A DNA stretch of 64,000 bases from contig NZ_JAMYWY010000001.1 of the NCBI RefSeq assembly GCF_024159265.1, positions 3,782,001-3,846,000 of the forward strand. The letters run 5' to 3'. The stretch's first letter is position 1. Each line of letters opens with the position of its first letter. This DNA is from Paenibacillus sp. 1781tsa1. GTDB lineage: Bacteria; Bacillota; Bacilli; Paenibacillales; Paenibacillaceae. This document shows positions 26,122-34,984 of the stretch, piece by piece. Both the position numbers and the translations under genes were made by a program. A model generated the notes under the pieces. It was not told the origin of the DNA, made no database searches, and saw only the letters and a program-made list of their open reading frames with translations.

Positions 26122-27114
26122 TCAAGGGAAGATGAGTTCCACGGGGATGACGGCGTTCTTAGGAGAATAAATATCTTCCATCTGTTCACATAACAGCTTT
26201 AATAGTAAATCGATATTTGAGTGATCGTTCAGAAGACTGATCGCGGCGGATGTAAGGCGTGCAGTTTCTTCAGTCAAGGAGAAGGCTGCCGAAATTCCAC
26301 TGTGGTTCTGCAAGAAGTTGCTTACATAGTCCAATGCTTGCTCGCTGCGTAGAATGTCGAGAGGAATGTGACACCACAAGCTCTTGTCAATCGAGATGCC
26401 TTGATCTGTGTACGCCTGCTCGAAGCCGAGCGTGCGGTCCTCGACGGCTGTATTGGCATTTTCAGGTGAGATGAGCGCAATCTGCTGATGACTCTTGGAT
26501 AACAAATGGGATATAGCCTTATACGCACCGCCGTAATTGTCGGATGTAATGGTGTACGTATCAATGTTGCGCAGATAGCGGTCGATGAACACACACGGGA
26601 ATTTATCGAGCGACAGACGCAGTAATGATTCGTTGTACTTCTCATCTTCTGTTGGAAAAACGATCAGCCCCTTCACACCGAGCTCCGTTAGTGTACGAAT
26701 GACGTTTGATTCGATAGAGGAGGACTCGCGCGTGATGCTTAGTACCATGCTGAGGCCGGCTTCTTGCAGGAAGTGTTCCGTGTAGTCAACGAGCTTCTGA
26801 ATGACACGGGTTCTCATCGTCGGAATGATGAAGCCAATGAGCGACATGGAGGACGCGCTGCATGGGGATGGCGAGAAATTGATACTAGAAACAACAAGAC
26901 TAGAAGAGACGAATGAGCCTTTGCCTTGTACGCGTATAATTAATCCTTCGTCAGCTAGTAGGGTTAGGGCGTTCCTGACGGTAATTTTACTTACTCTGAA
27001 TTCGTCCATTAGTTCTTGCTCAGAAGGAATGCGATCCGTTGGCCGAAGTTGCCCTGATTTAATTTTCTGTATAATGTTTTCTCGAATTTGTTTGTAGAGC
27101 GCTAGCTTTTTCAA
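26122..27114 (-). CDS. GntR/LacI hybrid regulator, AraR-like, with shortened sensor
   Basis: About 330 residues. The N-terminal GntR winged helix (KIPSE-type helix: DRIPSEQELMDEFRVSKITV, then VQGKGSFV) is joined to a LacI-type periplasmic-binding sensor (SLIGFIIPTM, IDRYL, AEDRTLGFEQAY-like region). This architecture is that of AraR, the arabinose repressor. The sensor looks incomplete: after ISAAFSLTEETARLTSAAI the usual segment with the GFDD-type strand is absent and the chain passes to the C-terminal VIPVELI end. The start is probably TTG 27114 after GGGGAG; ATG 27132 overlaps that site. It is divergent from the AraNPQ-like operon, its probable target. Confidence 0.75.
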   Translation of the reverse strand: MKKLALYKQIRENIIQKIKSGQLRPTDRIPSEQELMDEFRVSKITVRNALTLLADEGLIIRVQGKGSFVSSSLVVSSINFSPSPCSASSMSLIGFIIPTMRTRVIQKLVDYTEHFLQEAGLSMVLSITRESSSIESNVIRTLTELGVKGLIVFPTEDEKYNESLLRLSLDKFPCVFIDRYLRNIDTYTITSDNYGGAYKAISHLLSKSHQQIALISPENANTAVEDRTLGFEQAYTDQGISIDKSLWCHIPLDILRSEQALDYVSNFLQNHSGISAAFSLTEETARLTSAAISLLNDHSNIDLLLKLLCEQMEDIYSPKNAVIPVELIFP

Positions 27115-27295
27115 AGAGTAGCATCTCCCCATAAACTTTATGATTTTATAATCAGTTGGTTATATAAAGCTTATTTCATATATATATTAATACGGCATGT
27201 GAAGCGCTTACAATATGGAATCTAAGAAGTTGTTGCGAAGGGGTCTTTTCTTTGAAAGGTTAGAATTATGTTAAGGATGGTGGTGCCAAGATGGA

Positions 27296-27310
27296 TTGTA
27301 ACCGCTTAAA
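27296..27310 (+). promoter_or_regulatory. cre-like catabolite control site
   Basis: TTGTAACCGCTTAAA fits WTGNAANCGNWNNCW at 14 of 15 positions and lies 64 bases before the arabinose-type binding-protein start. A weaker, similar palindrome with core AAGCGCTT lies near 27200. Confidence 0.5.
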
Positions 27311-27374
27311 TCAACAGAACTAACTAGTCAGCCGACTTTTCAAATGCATAACAAAAAGAGAGGATGACGAACAA

Positions 27375-28712
27375 ATGAAAAAACGCAGTGCTTTAATCTC
27401 CATCGTTACACTCCTTATTATGTCACTTGTTTTTACTGCATGTGGTAATCCTTCTGGTTCAAAAACGGAAACACGTCAATTAGGCGCTAATGCCGGTGAG
27501 AATGCAACAGAATTATCATTTTGGACATTCGTAGATTTGCACGGCAAGCATTTGGATAAAATGCTGGGGTTATGGAACCAACAGAACCCAGACAAACAGA
27601 TTAAGTTAAATGTGACGGTTATGCCTTACGATGATATGCATAACAAGCTTTTACTGGCAGTTACAAGCGGAAAAGGTGCTCCTGATATCGCGGATATTGA
27701 GCTAGGTAAATTCCCGAAATTCTTGGAAGGTGACAACGTTCCCTTGGAATCTTTGAATGATGTATATGCACCATACAAAGACGCTGTTGTTCCTTCACGT
27801 GTCGAGATTTACTCCAAAGCCGATCAGGTTTATGGCTTTGATTATCACGTAGGGGCTACGCTTGCTTTCTACAACACTGAAATTCTCGAACAAGCAGGTG
27901 TTGACTACAAGAAAATCATAACGTGGGAAGATTACAAACAAGCAGGTATCCAGGTTTACGAAAAGACTGGCAAGTACTTAGGTACTGCTGATACGTCAGC
28001 TTCGTTCCAAGCATCGCTGCTACTAGCTCAGCAAAATGCTGATTTTACAGATGAAAATGGTAATCCAAAAGTGAATTCGCCTGAAATGATTAAAGCGTTT
28101 GAAATGTTAGTCGATCTGCAGAAGAACAATGTTATTCATACGATCCCTGGCGGACAACCCGACACAGAAGAAGCAAAAGGCGAATATAACAAAGGCAACT
28201 ACGCAAGTGCATTAATGCCTGAGTGGTACATGTCCCGCTTTGTAAACGAAATGAAAGACCTTAAAGGGAAGTATGCAATAGCTCCATTGCCTGTATTCGA
28301 AGAAGGTAACCCTCGTTCCGTTGGCTTAGGCGGTACTGGCACAGTTGTTACTAAAAATGGTAAAGACGTTCAGTTGGCAAAAGAATTTGTAGCTTTTGCT
28401 AAGCTTTCGAAAGAAGCTACTACTGAAATTTGGAATACACTTGGATTTGACCCAATCAACATGGAAGTATGGAAAGATGATGCAGTTACGAAAAACCCTG
28501 AAAATGAATACGTCCAATACTTTAAAACAAATGCATTTGATACTTTGAATGAAATCAAGGACGAAATTCAAGCGATAAAGTCCGTTAAAGCTTCACCAAC
28601 CATCGGCAATATATTCAATACGGTTACTTTGAATGCGATCTTTGAAGATGGCCAAGACGTGAAGGAAGCGTTGGATGAAGCACAAGTAGCCATTGAACAA
28701 GAATTGAAATAA
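27375..28712 (+). CDS. Extracellular sugar-binding lipoprotein, AraN-like
   Basis: A 445-residue type 1 solute-binding lipoprotein. The signal peptide ends in the lipobox VFTACGN, putting the lipid-modified Cys at about residue 23. The mature part has the family's LSFWTF start and SPTIGNIFN end. GAGAGGATGACGAACAA precedes the ATG. It heads an operon with two permeases and a GH43 arabinanase-type enzyme, next to an AraR-like repressor. By analogy with Bacillus AraNPQ the likely cargo is arabino-oligosaccharides. Confidence 0.85.
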   Translation: MKKRSALISIVTLLIMSLVFTACGNPSGSKTETRQLGANAGENATELSFWTFVDLHGKHLDKMLGLWNQQNPDKQIKLNVTVMPYDDMHNKLLLAVTSGKGAPDIADIELGKFPKFLEGDNVPLESLNDVYAPYKDAVVPSRVEIYSKADQVYGFDYHVGATLAFYNTEILEQAGVDYKKIITWEDYKQAGIQVYEKTGKYLGTADTSASFQASLLLAQQNADFTDENGNPKVNSPEMIKAFEMLVDLQKNNVIHTIPGGQPDTEEAKGEYNKGNYASALMPEWYMSRFVNEMKDLKGKYAIAPLPVFEEGNPRSVGLGGTGTVVTKNGKDVQLAKEFVAFAKLSKEATTEIWNTLGFDPINMEVWKDDAVTKNPENEYVQYFKTNAFDTLNEIKDEIQAIKSVKASPTIGNIFNTVTLNAIFEDGQDVKEALDEAQVAIEQELK

Positions 28713-28732
28713 ATATAATACGTAAATGATTT

Positions 28733-28774
28733 GGTTAAACCTGTTGGCAGGTATAGTGGTCGGCAGGTTTAACC
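28733..28774 (+). promoter_or_regulatory. Intercistronic hairpin between binding protein and permeases
   Basis: GGTTAAACCTG (28733-28743) pairs perfectly with CAGGTTTAACC (28764-28774) and no T-tract follows. Such stems after a binding-protein gene usually protect the 5' message or reduce read-through, giving more binding protein than permease. Confidence 0.7.
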
Positions 28775-28796
28775 ATAGTCAAGGGAGATTGAGAAT

Positions 28797-29693
28797 ATGA
28801 TAAAGAAATTTGTATACTCTCAAAAAGTTGCACCTTATGTTTTTGTATTGCCATTTATACTCATATTTTTGATATTCTGGTTTTTCCCGCTTGTAAATTC
28901 ATTCATAATGAGTTTTCAAGATCGGATGTTGGGGCAGGATCCTAAATGGATTGGTGAAGCAAATTATTCGAAATTGCTTACAGATAAAGTGTTTTTGATA
29001 TCTATTAAAAATAGCGTTGTGTACATGTTAGGAACCTTAGTGCTGTTAATTCCCTTTCCCATGTTATTCGCCGTTATGATCAACAGTAAGTTAATGATGG
29101 GAAGAGAGTTCTTTAAATCTTCGTTCTTTCTCCCTGCATTGACATCTGTCGCAGTTGCGGGTACCATTTTCCGCCTGACATTCGGTGAAATGGAAGGTTC
29201 ATTAATGAACAGTTTCCTGGGTCTATTTGGTGTAGAACCTATTAAATTTTTGAAAGACGGAAATTGGAGTATGGCAGCACTGTTAATCCTCGCATGTTGG
29301 AGATGGACAGGCGTTAATATGCTTTACTATCTATCGGGTTTGAAAAGCATTGACAATGAATATTATGAGGCTGCTTCAATTGACGGTGCATCTGCTTGGC
29401 AGAAGTTTAGAATGATCACAATGCCATTATTGAAGCCGACCACGGTATATGTTACCACAATTAGTGTTTATGCAGGTTTAGCCATGTTTACCGAGAGTCT
29501 GATGATGTTCAACGGTAACAAATCGCCCCAAAATATTGGCTTAACCATTGTTGGATATCTGTATAGACAAGGGATTGAGCAGAATAAGCTGGGTTACGCA
29601 GCTGCAGTTGGTATCATTCTGTTAGTCATTGCGATGGTTATCAATTTAACACAGTTGAAATTTAGTGGAATGTTCAAAAAGGAGGAGGATTAA
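28797..29693 (+). CDS. Sugar ABC transporter permease, AraP/MsmF-like
   Basis: A 298-residue CUT1 permease with six predicted helices. YEAASIDGASAWQKFRMITM is the EAA loop that docks the ATPase. AAGGGAGATTGAGAAT precedes the ATG. It lies between the AraN-like lipoprotein and the second permease; the next gene starts one base after its stop codon, so the two are translationally coupled. No ATPase is encoded here, so a shared MsmX-type subunit is expected. Confidence 0.87.
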   Translation: MIKKFVYSQKVAPYVFVLPFILIFLIFWFFPLVNSFIMSFQDRMLGQDPKWIGEANYSKLLTDKVFLISIKNSVVYMLGTLVLLIPFPMLFAVMINSKLMMGREFFKSSFFLPALTSVAVAGTIFRLTFGEMEGSLMNSFLGLFGVEPIKFLKDGNWSMAALLILACWRWTGVNMLYYLSGLKSIDNEYYEAASIDGASAWQKFRMITMPLLKPTTVYVTTISVYAGLAMFTESLMMFNGNKSPQNIGLTIVGYLYRQGIEQNKLGYAAAVGIILLVIAMVINLTQLKFSGMFKKEED

Positions 29694-29694
29694 A

Positions 29695-30543
29695 GTGGGC
29701 AGAAGTCAGACGAGGAGTGATTTCATCTCTAGAATAGTAATTATTGGTTTATTCATTATACTATTCGTTATAATTATGATCCCATTCTACGCAGTGGCCC
29801 TATCTTCCTTTAAACCAGGTGAATCATTAGTTAGATATGGTCTTAACCTAAGTTTGGATTTTGAAATCATGAGTTTTGATAATTTCATCTTTCTGTTTAC
29901 TGGAGAACATGATTATTTTGTGTGGTTTTGGAATAGTATGATTCTAACAATTATTCAAGTGGTTTTAACACTTTTTGTAAGCGCATTTGTTGCTTATGGT
30001 TTTGCAGCATATGATTTTAAAGGTAAGAACTTCCTATTTATATGTGTTTTGCTCATTATGATGGTGCCTTTCGAAATACTGCTGGTTCCTTTGTACAGCC
30101 TAATTAATGATTTGGGAATGGTCAATAGCTATTCGGCAATCATTCTACCCGGTATAGCCAATGCCGCGACGATATTTTTCTTCAGGCAGTATCTACGAAG
30201 CATACCCAAAGAGATTATTCAATCTGGGCGGGTTGATGGCGCAAACGAGTATGCGATTTATTTCAGACTAATTATGCCGATTATGAAGCCATCGTTTGCA
30301 GCAATGGCCATATTGAATGGTATGAATAGCTGGAATAATCTGTTGTGGCCATTCATGGTGTTAGGAGATCAGAGTAAATATACACTTCCAATCGGTTTGA
30401 AAACGTTATTAACTCCCTATGGCAATAACTATGATCTATTGATCGTGGGCTCCTTCTTCTCCATCATTCCAATTTTTATACTGTTCATTGCTTTCCAGAA
30501 ATATTTCATAGATGGTATGACTGCAGGTGCTGTTAAAGGGTAG
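29695..30543 (+). CDS. Sugar ABC transporter permease, AraQ/MsmG-like
   Basis: A 282-residue CUT1 permease. The EAA loop reads QSGRVDGANEYAIYFRLIMP and the C-terminus KYFIDGMTAGAVKG is the standard end of the MsmG/AraQ group. The start is GTG 29695, just after GGAGGAGG at 29681 and one base past the previous stop codon; an upstream in-frame ATG at 29665 lies inside the preceding gene and is rejected. It completes the importer with the AraN- and AraP-like proteins. Confidence 0.87.
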   Translation: MGRSQTRSDFISRIVIIGLFIILFVIIMIPFYAVALSSFKPGESLVRYGLNLSLDFEIMSFDNFIFLFTGEHDYFVWFWNSMILTIIQVVLTLFVSAFVAYGFAAYDFKGKNFLFICVLLIMMVPFEILLVPLYSLINDLGMVNSYSAIILPGIANAATIFFFRQYLRSIPKEIIQSGRVDGANEYAIYFRLIMPIMKPSFAAMAILNGMNSWNNLLWPFMVLGDQSKYTLPIGLKTLLTPYGNNYDLLIVGSFFSIIPIFILFIAFQKYFIDGMTAGAVKG

Positions 30544-30570
30544 TAATATTAAGATGAAACAGGTGATAAG

Positions 30571-31554
30571 ATGGAAGTCCAACAACGAGCGTTACATGAC
30601 ATTCAACCATTGATTGAGCAAAGAGCTGATCCTTTTATTTACCGACATTCGGATGGTTATTATTACTTCGTAGCATCCGTTCCGGAGTATGATCGGATTG
30701 AAATCCGTAGAGCCCAGAACCTTGAGGGGCTTATTACATCAACTCCTGTAGTGATCTGGAGAAAGCGCGAGACGGGTATCCTTAGTGCCAATATTTGGGC
30801 ACCCGAACTGCATTTTATTGATGACAAATGGTACGTGTATTTCGCTGCCGCACACACGACGGAAACAAATGAAGGCTTGTTCGACCATCGGATGTACGTG
30901 CTAGAGAATGAAAATGCCAATCCGCTCGAAGGCAGTTGGACGGAAAGAGGGCAGGTTCGTACCGAGTGGGAAAGCTTCGCCCTCGATGCCACTACCTTTG
31001 AGCATAATGGCAGCCGTTATTACGTATGGGCACAAAAGGATCCGAATATTGAAGGTAACTCTAATCTGTATATATCTAAAATGAGCAATCCGTGGACGCT
31101 GATTGGGTCGCAAACGATGATTTCGATGCCGGAATATGACTGGGAGATTATTGGTTATAAAGTGAACGAAGGCGCGGCATTTCTTCGCAAGGGTAATCGG
31201 GTATTCCTCTCTTACTCGGCTAGCGCCACCGATTTCAATTATTGCATGGGCCTACTTGAAGCCGATGCGGATGCTGATTTGCTCGATGCCACCTCATGGC
31301 GCAAGTCGCAAACACCAGTTCTCTCGACAGATGAGAGCATCTCAATGTATGGTCCCGGTCATAATTCCTTCACGGTGTCAGAGGACGACGAAGAGACGCT
31401 ATTTGTGTTTCACGCAAGAACGTACAAGAACATTATAGGAGATCCGCTGTACGATCCGAATCGCCATACATTTGTGACAGCGCTTTTGTGGACGGCTGAC
31501 GGCAAACCCGATTTCAGCGGCTCTGTTGCAGCACTTGCACGTTCTTTACAATGA
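30571..31554 (+). CDS. GH43 family glycosidase, arabinan-active type
   Basis: A 327-residue single-domain five-bladed propeller without a signal peptide. EQRADPFIYRHSDGYYYFV carries the general-base Asp, FALDATTFEHNG the second Asp and YKVNEGAAFLRKGNR the catalytic Glu. The pattern resembles exo-acting arabinofuranosidases of the GH43_26 type, which release arabinose from alpha-1,5-arabino-oligosaccharides. It is the last gene after the AraNPQ-like importer, so it would act inside the cell on imported chains. Exact linkage preference is inferred. Confidence 0.85.
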   Translation: MEVQQRALHDIQPLIEQRADPFIYRHSDGYYYFVASVPEYDRIEIRRAQNLEGLITSTPVVIWRKRETGILSANIWAPELHFIDDKWYVYFAAAHTTETNEGLFDHRMYVLENENANPLEGSWTERGQVRTEWESFALDATTFEHNGSRYYVWAQKDPNIEGNSNLYISKMSNPWTLIGSQTMISMPEYDWEIIGYKVNEGAAFLRKGNRVFLSYSASATDFNYCMGLLEADADADLLDATSWRKSQTPVLSTDESISMYGPGHNSFTVSEDDEETLFVFHARTYKNIIGDPLYDPNRHTFVTALLWTADGKPDFSGSVAALARSLQ

Positions 31555-31630
31555 ACGAGTGTCCCAACAAGGTTGGTTGATGGATTTGAGTTCGTTTATC
31601 CAACTTGCCAAAGAGAGACAGTTAGAACTT

Positions 31631-31656
31631 CGAAGGCACCCTACTGGGTGCCTTCG
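31631..31656 (+). terminator. Hairpin after the arabinan operon
   Basis: CGAAGGCACCC and GGGTGCCTTCG pair perfectly around the loop TACT. No T-tract follows, so termination may be incomplete or the stem may simply protect the message. The rest of the 377-base gap up to the acetyltransferase remnant shows nothing I can identify. Confidence 0.6.
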
Positions 31657-31931
31657 ACTTCGTTCAACAGATTATATATTGTAAGTTAAAATGCTCACAT
31701 AACGAAACCTAGTTTCATCTGATGAAGTAAAAACATTTAGTTATTAGGTTGATCCGAGGGTTCAAATAATAATAAAGAACATAGGGTTTTGGAATGGTTG
31801 AACTCGATGTAGTGCAGGCTTTTCATTCTATTATCAGTCAAATCAATTGCGATCAATTGGTATCTCAGGGAGATTTTTTAGTTTGTATTATTGTGGTAAC
31901 TGAGTATCCTAACATACTATTGGATGTATTT

Positions 31932-32186
31932 ATGGAATTTATAACAGCAACTGTAGAGCACCTTCCTGCAATTGTCCAATTATTAGCGGACGATGGATTC
32001 GGTATTACCCTAGAGCGTTATGAAATACCTTTACCCAAAGAATACATTGAGGCATTCGCAAAAACTATGGGTTGCACTATGATTCAACTGAGAACAGATA
32101 AACAACGTAAAGATGCTCATAAATTCTATGAACGTCTTGGATTTATTGCTAGTCATGATGGTATGAAACTTGTACTCAGTAAATAA
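31932..32186 (+). pseudogene. GNAT acetyltransferase with internal deletion
   Basis: The N-terminal MEFITATVEHLPAIVQLLAD and the C-terminal DKQRKDAHKFYERLGFIASH are the two ends of a GNAT N-acetyltransferase. The middle, with the acetyl-CoA-binding R-G-x-G-x-G/A loop and core strands, is missing: EYIEAF passes directly to MGCTMIQL. The deletion keeps the frame, leaving an 84-residue product that cannot bind acetyl-CoA. A longer open frame begins at 31794 but its first part does not look like the family. No good ribosome site was seen. Confidence 0.75.
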
Positions 32187-32231
32187 AAAATATGTTAAGC
32201 TGACGGGTAACGTTAGCTCAATAAAACACAG

Positions 32232-32266
32232 AAAGCAGCCGATCATTGAAATTGGCTGCTTTTATT
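32232..32266 (+). terminator. Terminator after the acetyltransferase remnant
   Basis: AAAGCAGCC (32232-32240) pairs with GGCTGCTTT (32254-32262), followed by TATTC. Confidence 0.7.
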
Positions 32267-32320
32267 CAACGAACGGGCATATTCCTATTGAAAATCGCTA
32301 AACGAGTTTTATTCCCTGCC

Positions 32321-32395
32321 AAGGACAAAAACTTCTATCGATTGTCGGAATGGACAAGCACATGGTCCTATTACCGTTAAGAAGTACATCTAAAG
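32321..32395. repeat. Dispersed intergenic repeat, copy 3
   Basis: AAGGACAAAAACTTCTATCG, then GGAATGGACAAGCACATGG and TCCTATTACCG, following the two-half-unit plan of copies 1 and 2 but more diverged. It lies between the deleted acetyltransferase and the N-terminally truncated GH127 gene. Confidence 0.65.
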
Positions 32396-32642
32396 AATAA
32401 AGATGTAATTTAAATCTTAACAGGCAGCATAAATTCTGCACAGTTTTGAAATTTCTTATGGGACAAACAACTCGATAAGATACAAAAACGGGCTTTGAGT
32501 CACTTACAGCGAGAGGAACTGTAACGGGCAAGTTTCTGATTTGTTACAAGGTTAGCATATGTACAAGGTTGTAATTATGTAAATTTCAGTTGGAAATGAT
32601 GATTTCGCCCTGATGTAATGATTTGTAAAATAAGCTTATTAA

Positions 32643-34445
32643 AAAGAACAAGGAGAGGTTCTCATTCAGGATAGCGATGTTGCGAAATGGATTGAAGCAG
32701 CTTCGTACCTGCTCTCCGCGAAGCCCGACCCGGAACTGGAAGTCCTCGTGGATTCCGTTATTGAGACCATAGCTCGGGCACAGCAAGCCGATGGTTATTT
32801 GAACACGTACTTTACCCTGCGTGAACCTGGGGCGCGCTGGACGAACCTCGCCGAGTGTCATGAACTCTATTGTGCAGGACATATGATTTAGGCTGGTGTG
32901 GCGTACTATCACGCCACGGGCAAGCGCACGCTGCTGGATGTGGTTATTCGCCTGGCGGATCATATAGGCACCGTGTTTGGTACAGAGCCGGGACAATTGC
33001 CAGGTTATGATGGACATCAGGAGATTGAACTTGCACTCTTCAAATTGTATGAGACGACAAAGGAAGAGAAATATCTGGAACTGAGCCGTTATTTTCTGGA
33101 TCAGCGGGGAGCGAGTCCTCATTTTTTTGTAGAAGAATGGGAGCAAAGGGGCCGTACCATACATTTTGGCGAGTTGGACATGGTTCACCGCCACACGTAC
33201 TCCCAGTCCCATATGCCCATTAGGGAGCAGTCGACAGCAGAAGGTCATGCGGTTCGACTGGTTTACATGTGCTCGGCTATGGCAGATGTAGCTGCGAAGA
33301 CGGAGGATATACCGCTGAAAGAAGCCTGTGAAAAATTGTGGAGCAACATCGTAAGCAAGCGAATGTACATTACCGGAAGCATTGGTTCATCAGCCAAGGA
33401 AGAAGCATTTACAGGCGATTATGATCTGCCTGGAGATACTGCCTACGCAGAGACCTGTGCCTCAATTGGCCTGATCTTTTGGGCGAAGCGCATGCTGCAT
33501 ATGGAGCAGGATAGCCGGTACGCAGATGTTATGGAGTGTGCCCTGTACAATACGGTGATTAGTGGAATGTCCCTGGATGGTCAACGTTTCTTCTATGTGA
33601 ATCCGCTTGAAGTCGATCCGGAGATTCAACGTGTGAATCCTAATTATGCTCACGTGCGAACACGCCGGCAAGGGTGGTTTGGTTGTGCCTGCTGTCCGCC
33701 GAACATTGCTCGATTAATTGCCTCATTGGATCAATATGTATTTACCCCGGCTGTGGAACAGGCTACGTTGTATGTGCAATTGTACATCGGAGGGGAAGGG
33801 GAATTCACAAAATTCACACTTCAGGGTAGGAGAGCAGCCCTAACCATGGACTCTGACTATACCTCCACCGGAGATGTGAAGCTGATCGTTCGGCCCGATT
33901 CCCCAGAGGGAATGCAGTTTACGATAGCTCTGAGAAAACCGGACTGGTGCAAGATTCCCGAGCTGTGGATTAATGGGGAGAAGACCGAACAGGATGGGTT
34001 TACTTTTGAATGCGGTTACATAAAGGTGACCCGTACGTGGAGAGCTGGTGATGAGATCAAGCTTCACTTCCCAATGGAGTTGCTGCGTATGAAAGGGCAT
34101 GATCACATCAAAGCCACTTTCGGAAAAGTAGCCATCCAGCGGGGACCGTTTATGTACTGTCTCGAAGAAGTCGACAATGGCCGCGGATTGCATCGCATTC
34201 ATCTGCCTCGGGATGCCGAGTTTCATATCGCTAACGGGGAACAGATGCCTCTGGGGGTCCCGGCACTTACAACCATTGGGCAGAGAATCGCATCCCAAGA
34301 AGACTGGGGAATACATCTGTATCGCAGTGAATGTTCACTGGGATACACAGCCTGCCGAGCTTCGGTTCATTCCTTACTTCACTTGGGCCAATGGGCCAAT
34401 CGGGATGAAGGAGAAATGAGCGTTTGGATTCGCGAAAGCGAATAA
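32643..34445 (+). pseudogene. Broken beta-L-arabinofuranosidase, GH127 (HypBA1-like)
   Basis: The frame starts at DSDVAKWIEAASYLLSA without a start codon, so about 85-100 N-terminal residues are missing. After YCAGHMI a TAG at 32889-32891 stands where the family has a charged residue (usually Glu). The same frame then runs on with MECALYN and GWFGCACCPPNIARL, the glutamate and cysteine zinc/nucleophile sites of GH127. Near 34330 the sequence moves into another frame (NVHWDTQPAELRFIPYFTW) and returns near 34405, giving two compensating frameshifts. A 515-codon frame from 32898 is open, but the truncated start, nonsense codon and frameshifts argue for a dead gene. Its lost role would have been cleaving beta-arabinofuranosides. 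Confidence 0.8.
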
Positions 34446-34584
34446 GAAGAAGTCTACTAGTGCTGCTGTAAAAAGGTAGGCATAAAGGAAAGCGCCCGAT
34501 AGACCCAAAATACGAGCTATAGGATAACGTGATCTTTGGTGAGCGGACACTTTTTTTCACGGCATCAGTTCTGATTGTTTCAGT

Positions 34585-34830
34585 TTATTTATCTGAGTTG
34601 GTAAACTTGTTGCGGAAGTTGGAAGGAGAGATGCCCTCTTTTTTCGAGAAACAGGAAGAGAAGTAGGATACATGATTGAAGCCGATCTCTTCGGCGATGC
34701 GAGCAACGGACCAGGAGGTTTGCAGCAGCAGCTTTTTGGCCTGTTCGATTCTGTAATGCAGCAGATATTCCATGGGAGTCATGCCATACACTTTCAGCAT
34801 GCTGCGTGCGTGTCCAGGGACACAAACATT
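34585..34830 (-). pseudogene. AraC family regulator, C-terminal fragment
   Basis: The second half of an AraC DNA-binding domain is readable: VYGMTPMEYLLHYRIEQAKK, then SVARIAEEIGFNHVSYFSSC. The sensor domain and most of the first helix-turn-helix are absent. The readable homology stops about 40 bases from repeat copy 4 (34871), so the truncation lies close to that repeat. It is convergent with the broken GH127 gene and may once have controlled it. Confidence 0.75.
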
Positions 34831-34870
34831 GTTCCATACATAGTCGCTATTATAGCAGCTTTTTTGATTT

Positions 34871-34966
34871 AAGGAACCAAGTTCTTGTCCCAAGCTGAGG
34901 ACAAGAACTTGGTTCCTTTGCAGAAAAGGACAAGAACATTGTGTCATTGCGGAATTAGATTGTTAA
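34871..34966. repeat. Dispersed intergenic repeat, copy 4 (20-bp perfect hairpin)
   Basis: AAGGAACCAAGTTCTTGTCC (34871-34890) pairs perfectly over 20 bases with 34899-34918, loop of eight. The right arm runs into AAAAGGACAAGAACATTGTG, the second half-unit, and a GGAATTAGATTGTTAACATC tail similar to the other copies. It sits beside the truncated end of the AraC fragment. Confidence 0.75.
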
Positions 34967-34984
34967 CATCCCGCACGGAGCCAA

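Noticed and set aside
27190..27215. Additional cre site with core AAGCGCTT
   Set aside because: The left arm is one base out of register with the CcpA consensus, so it is weaker than the site at 27296.
32898..34445. GH127 as an intact 515-aa gene from a GTG start
   Set aside because: The same frame continues upstream through a nonsense codon into clear GH127 sequence, and the C-terminus is frameshifted; the short form would lack essential parts.
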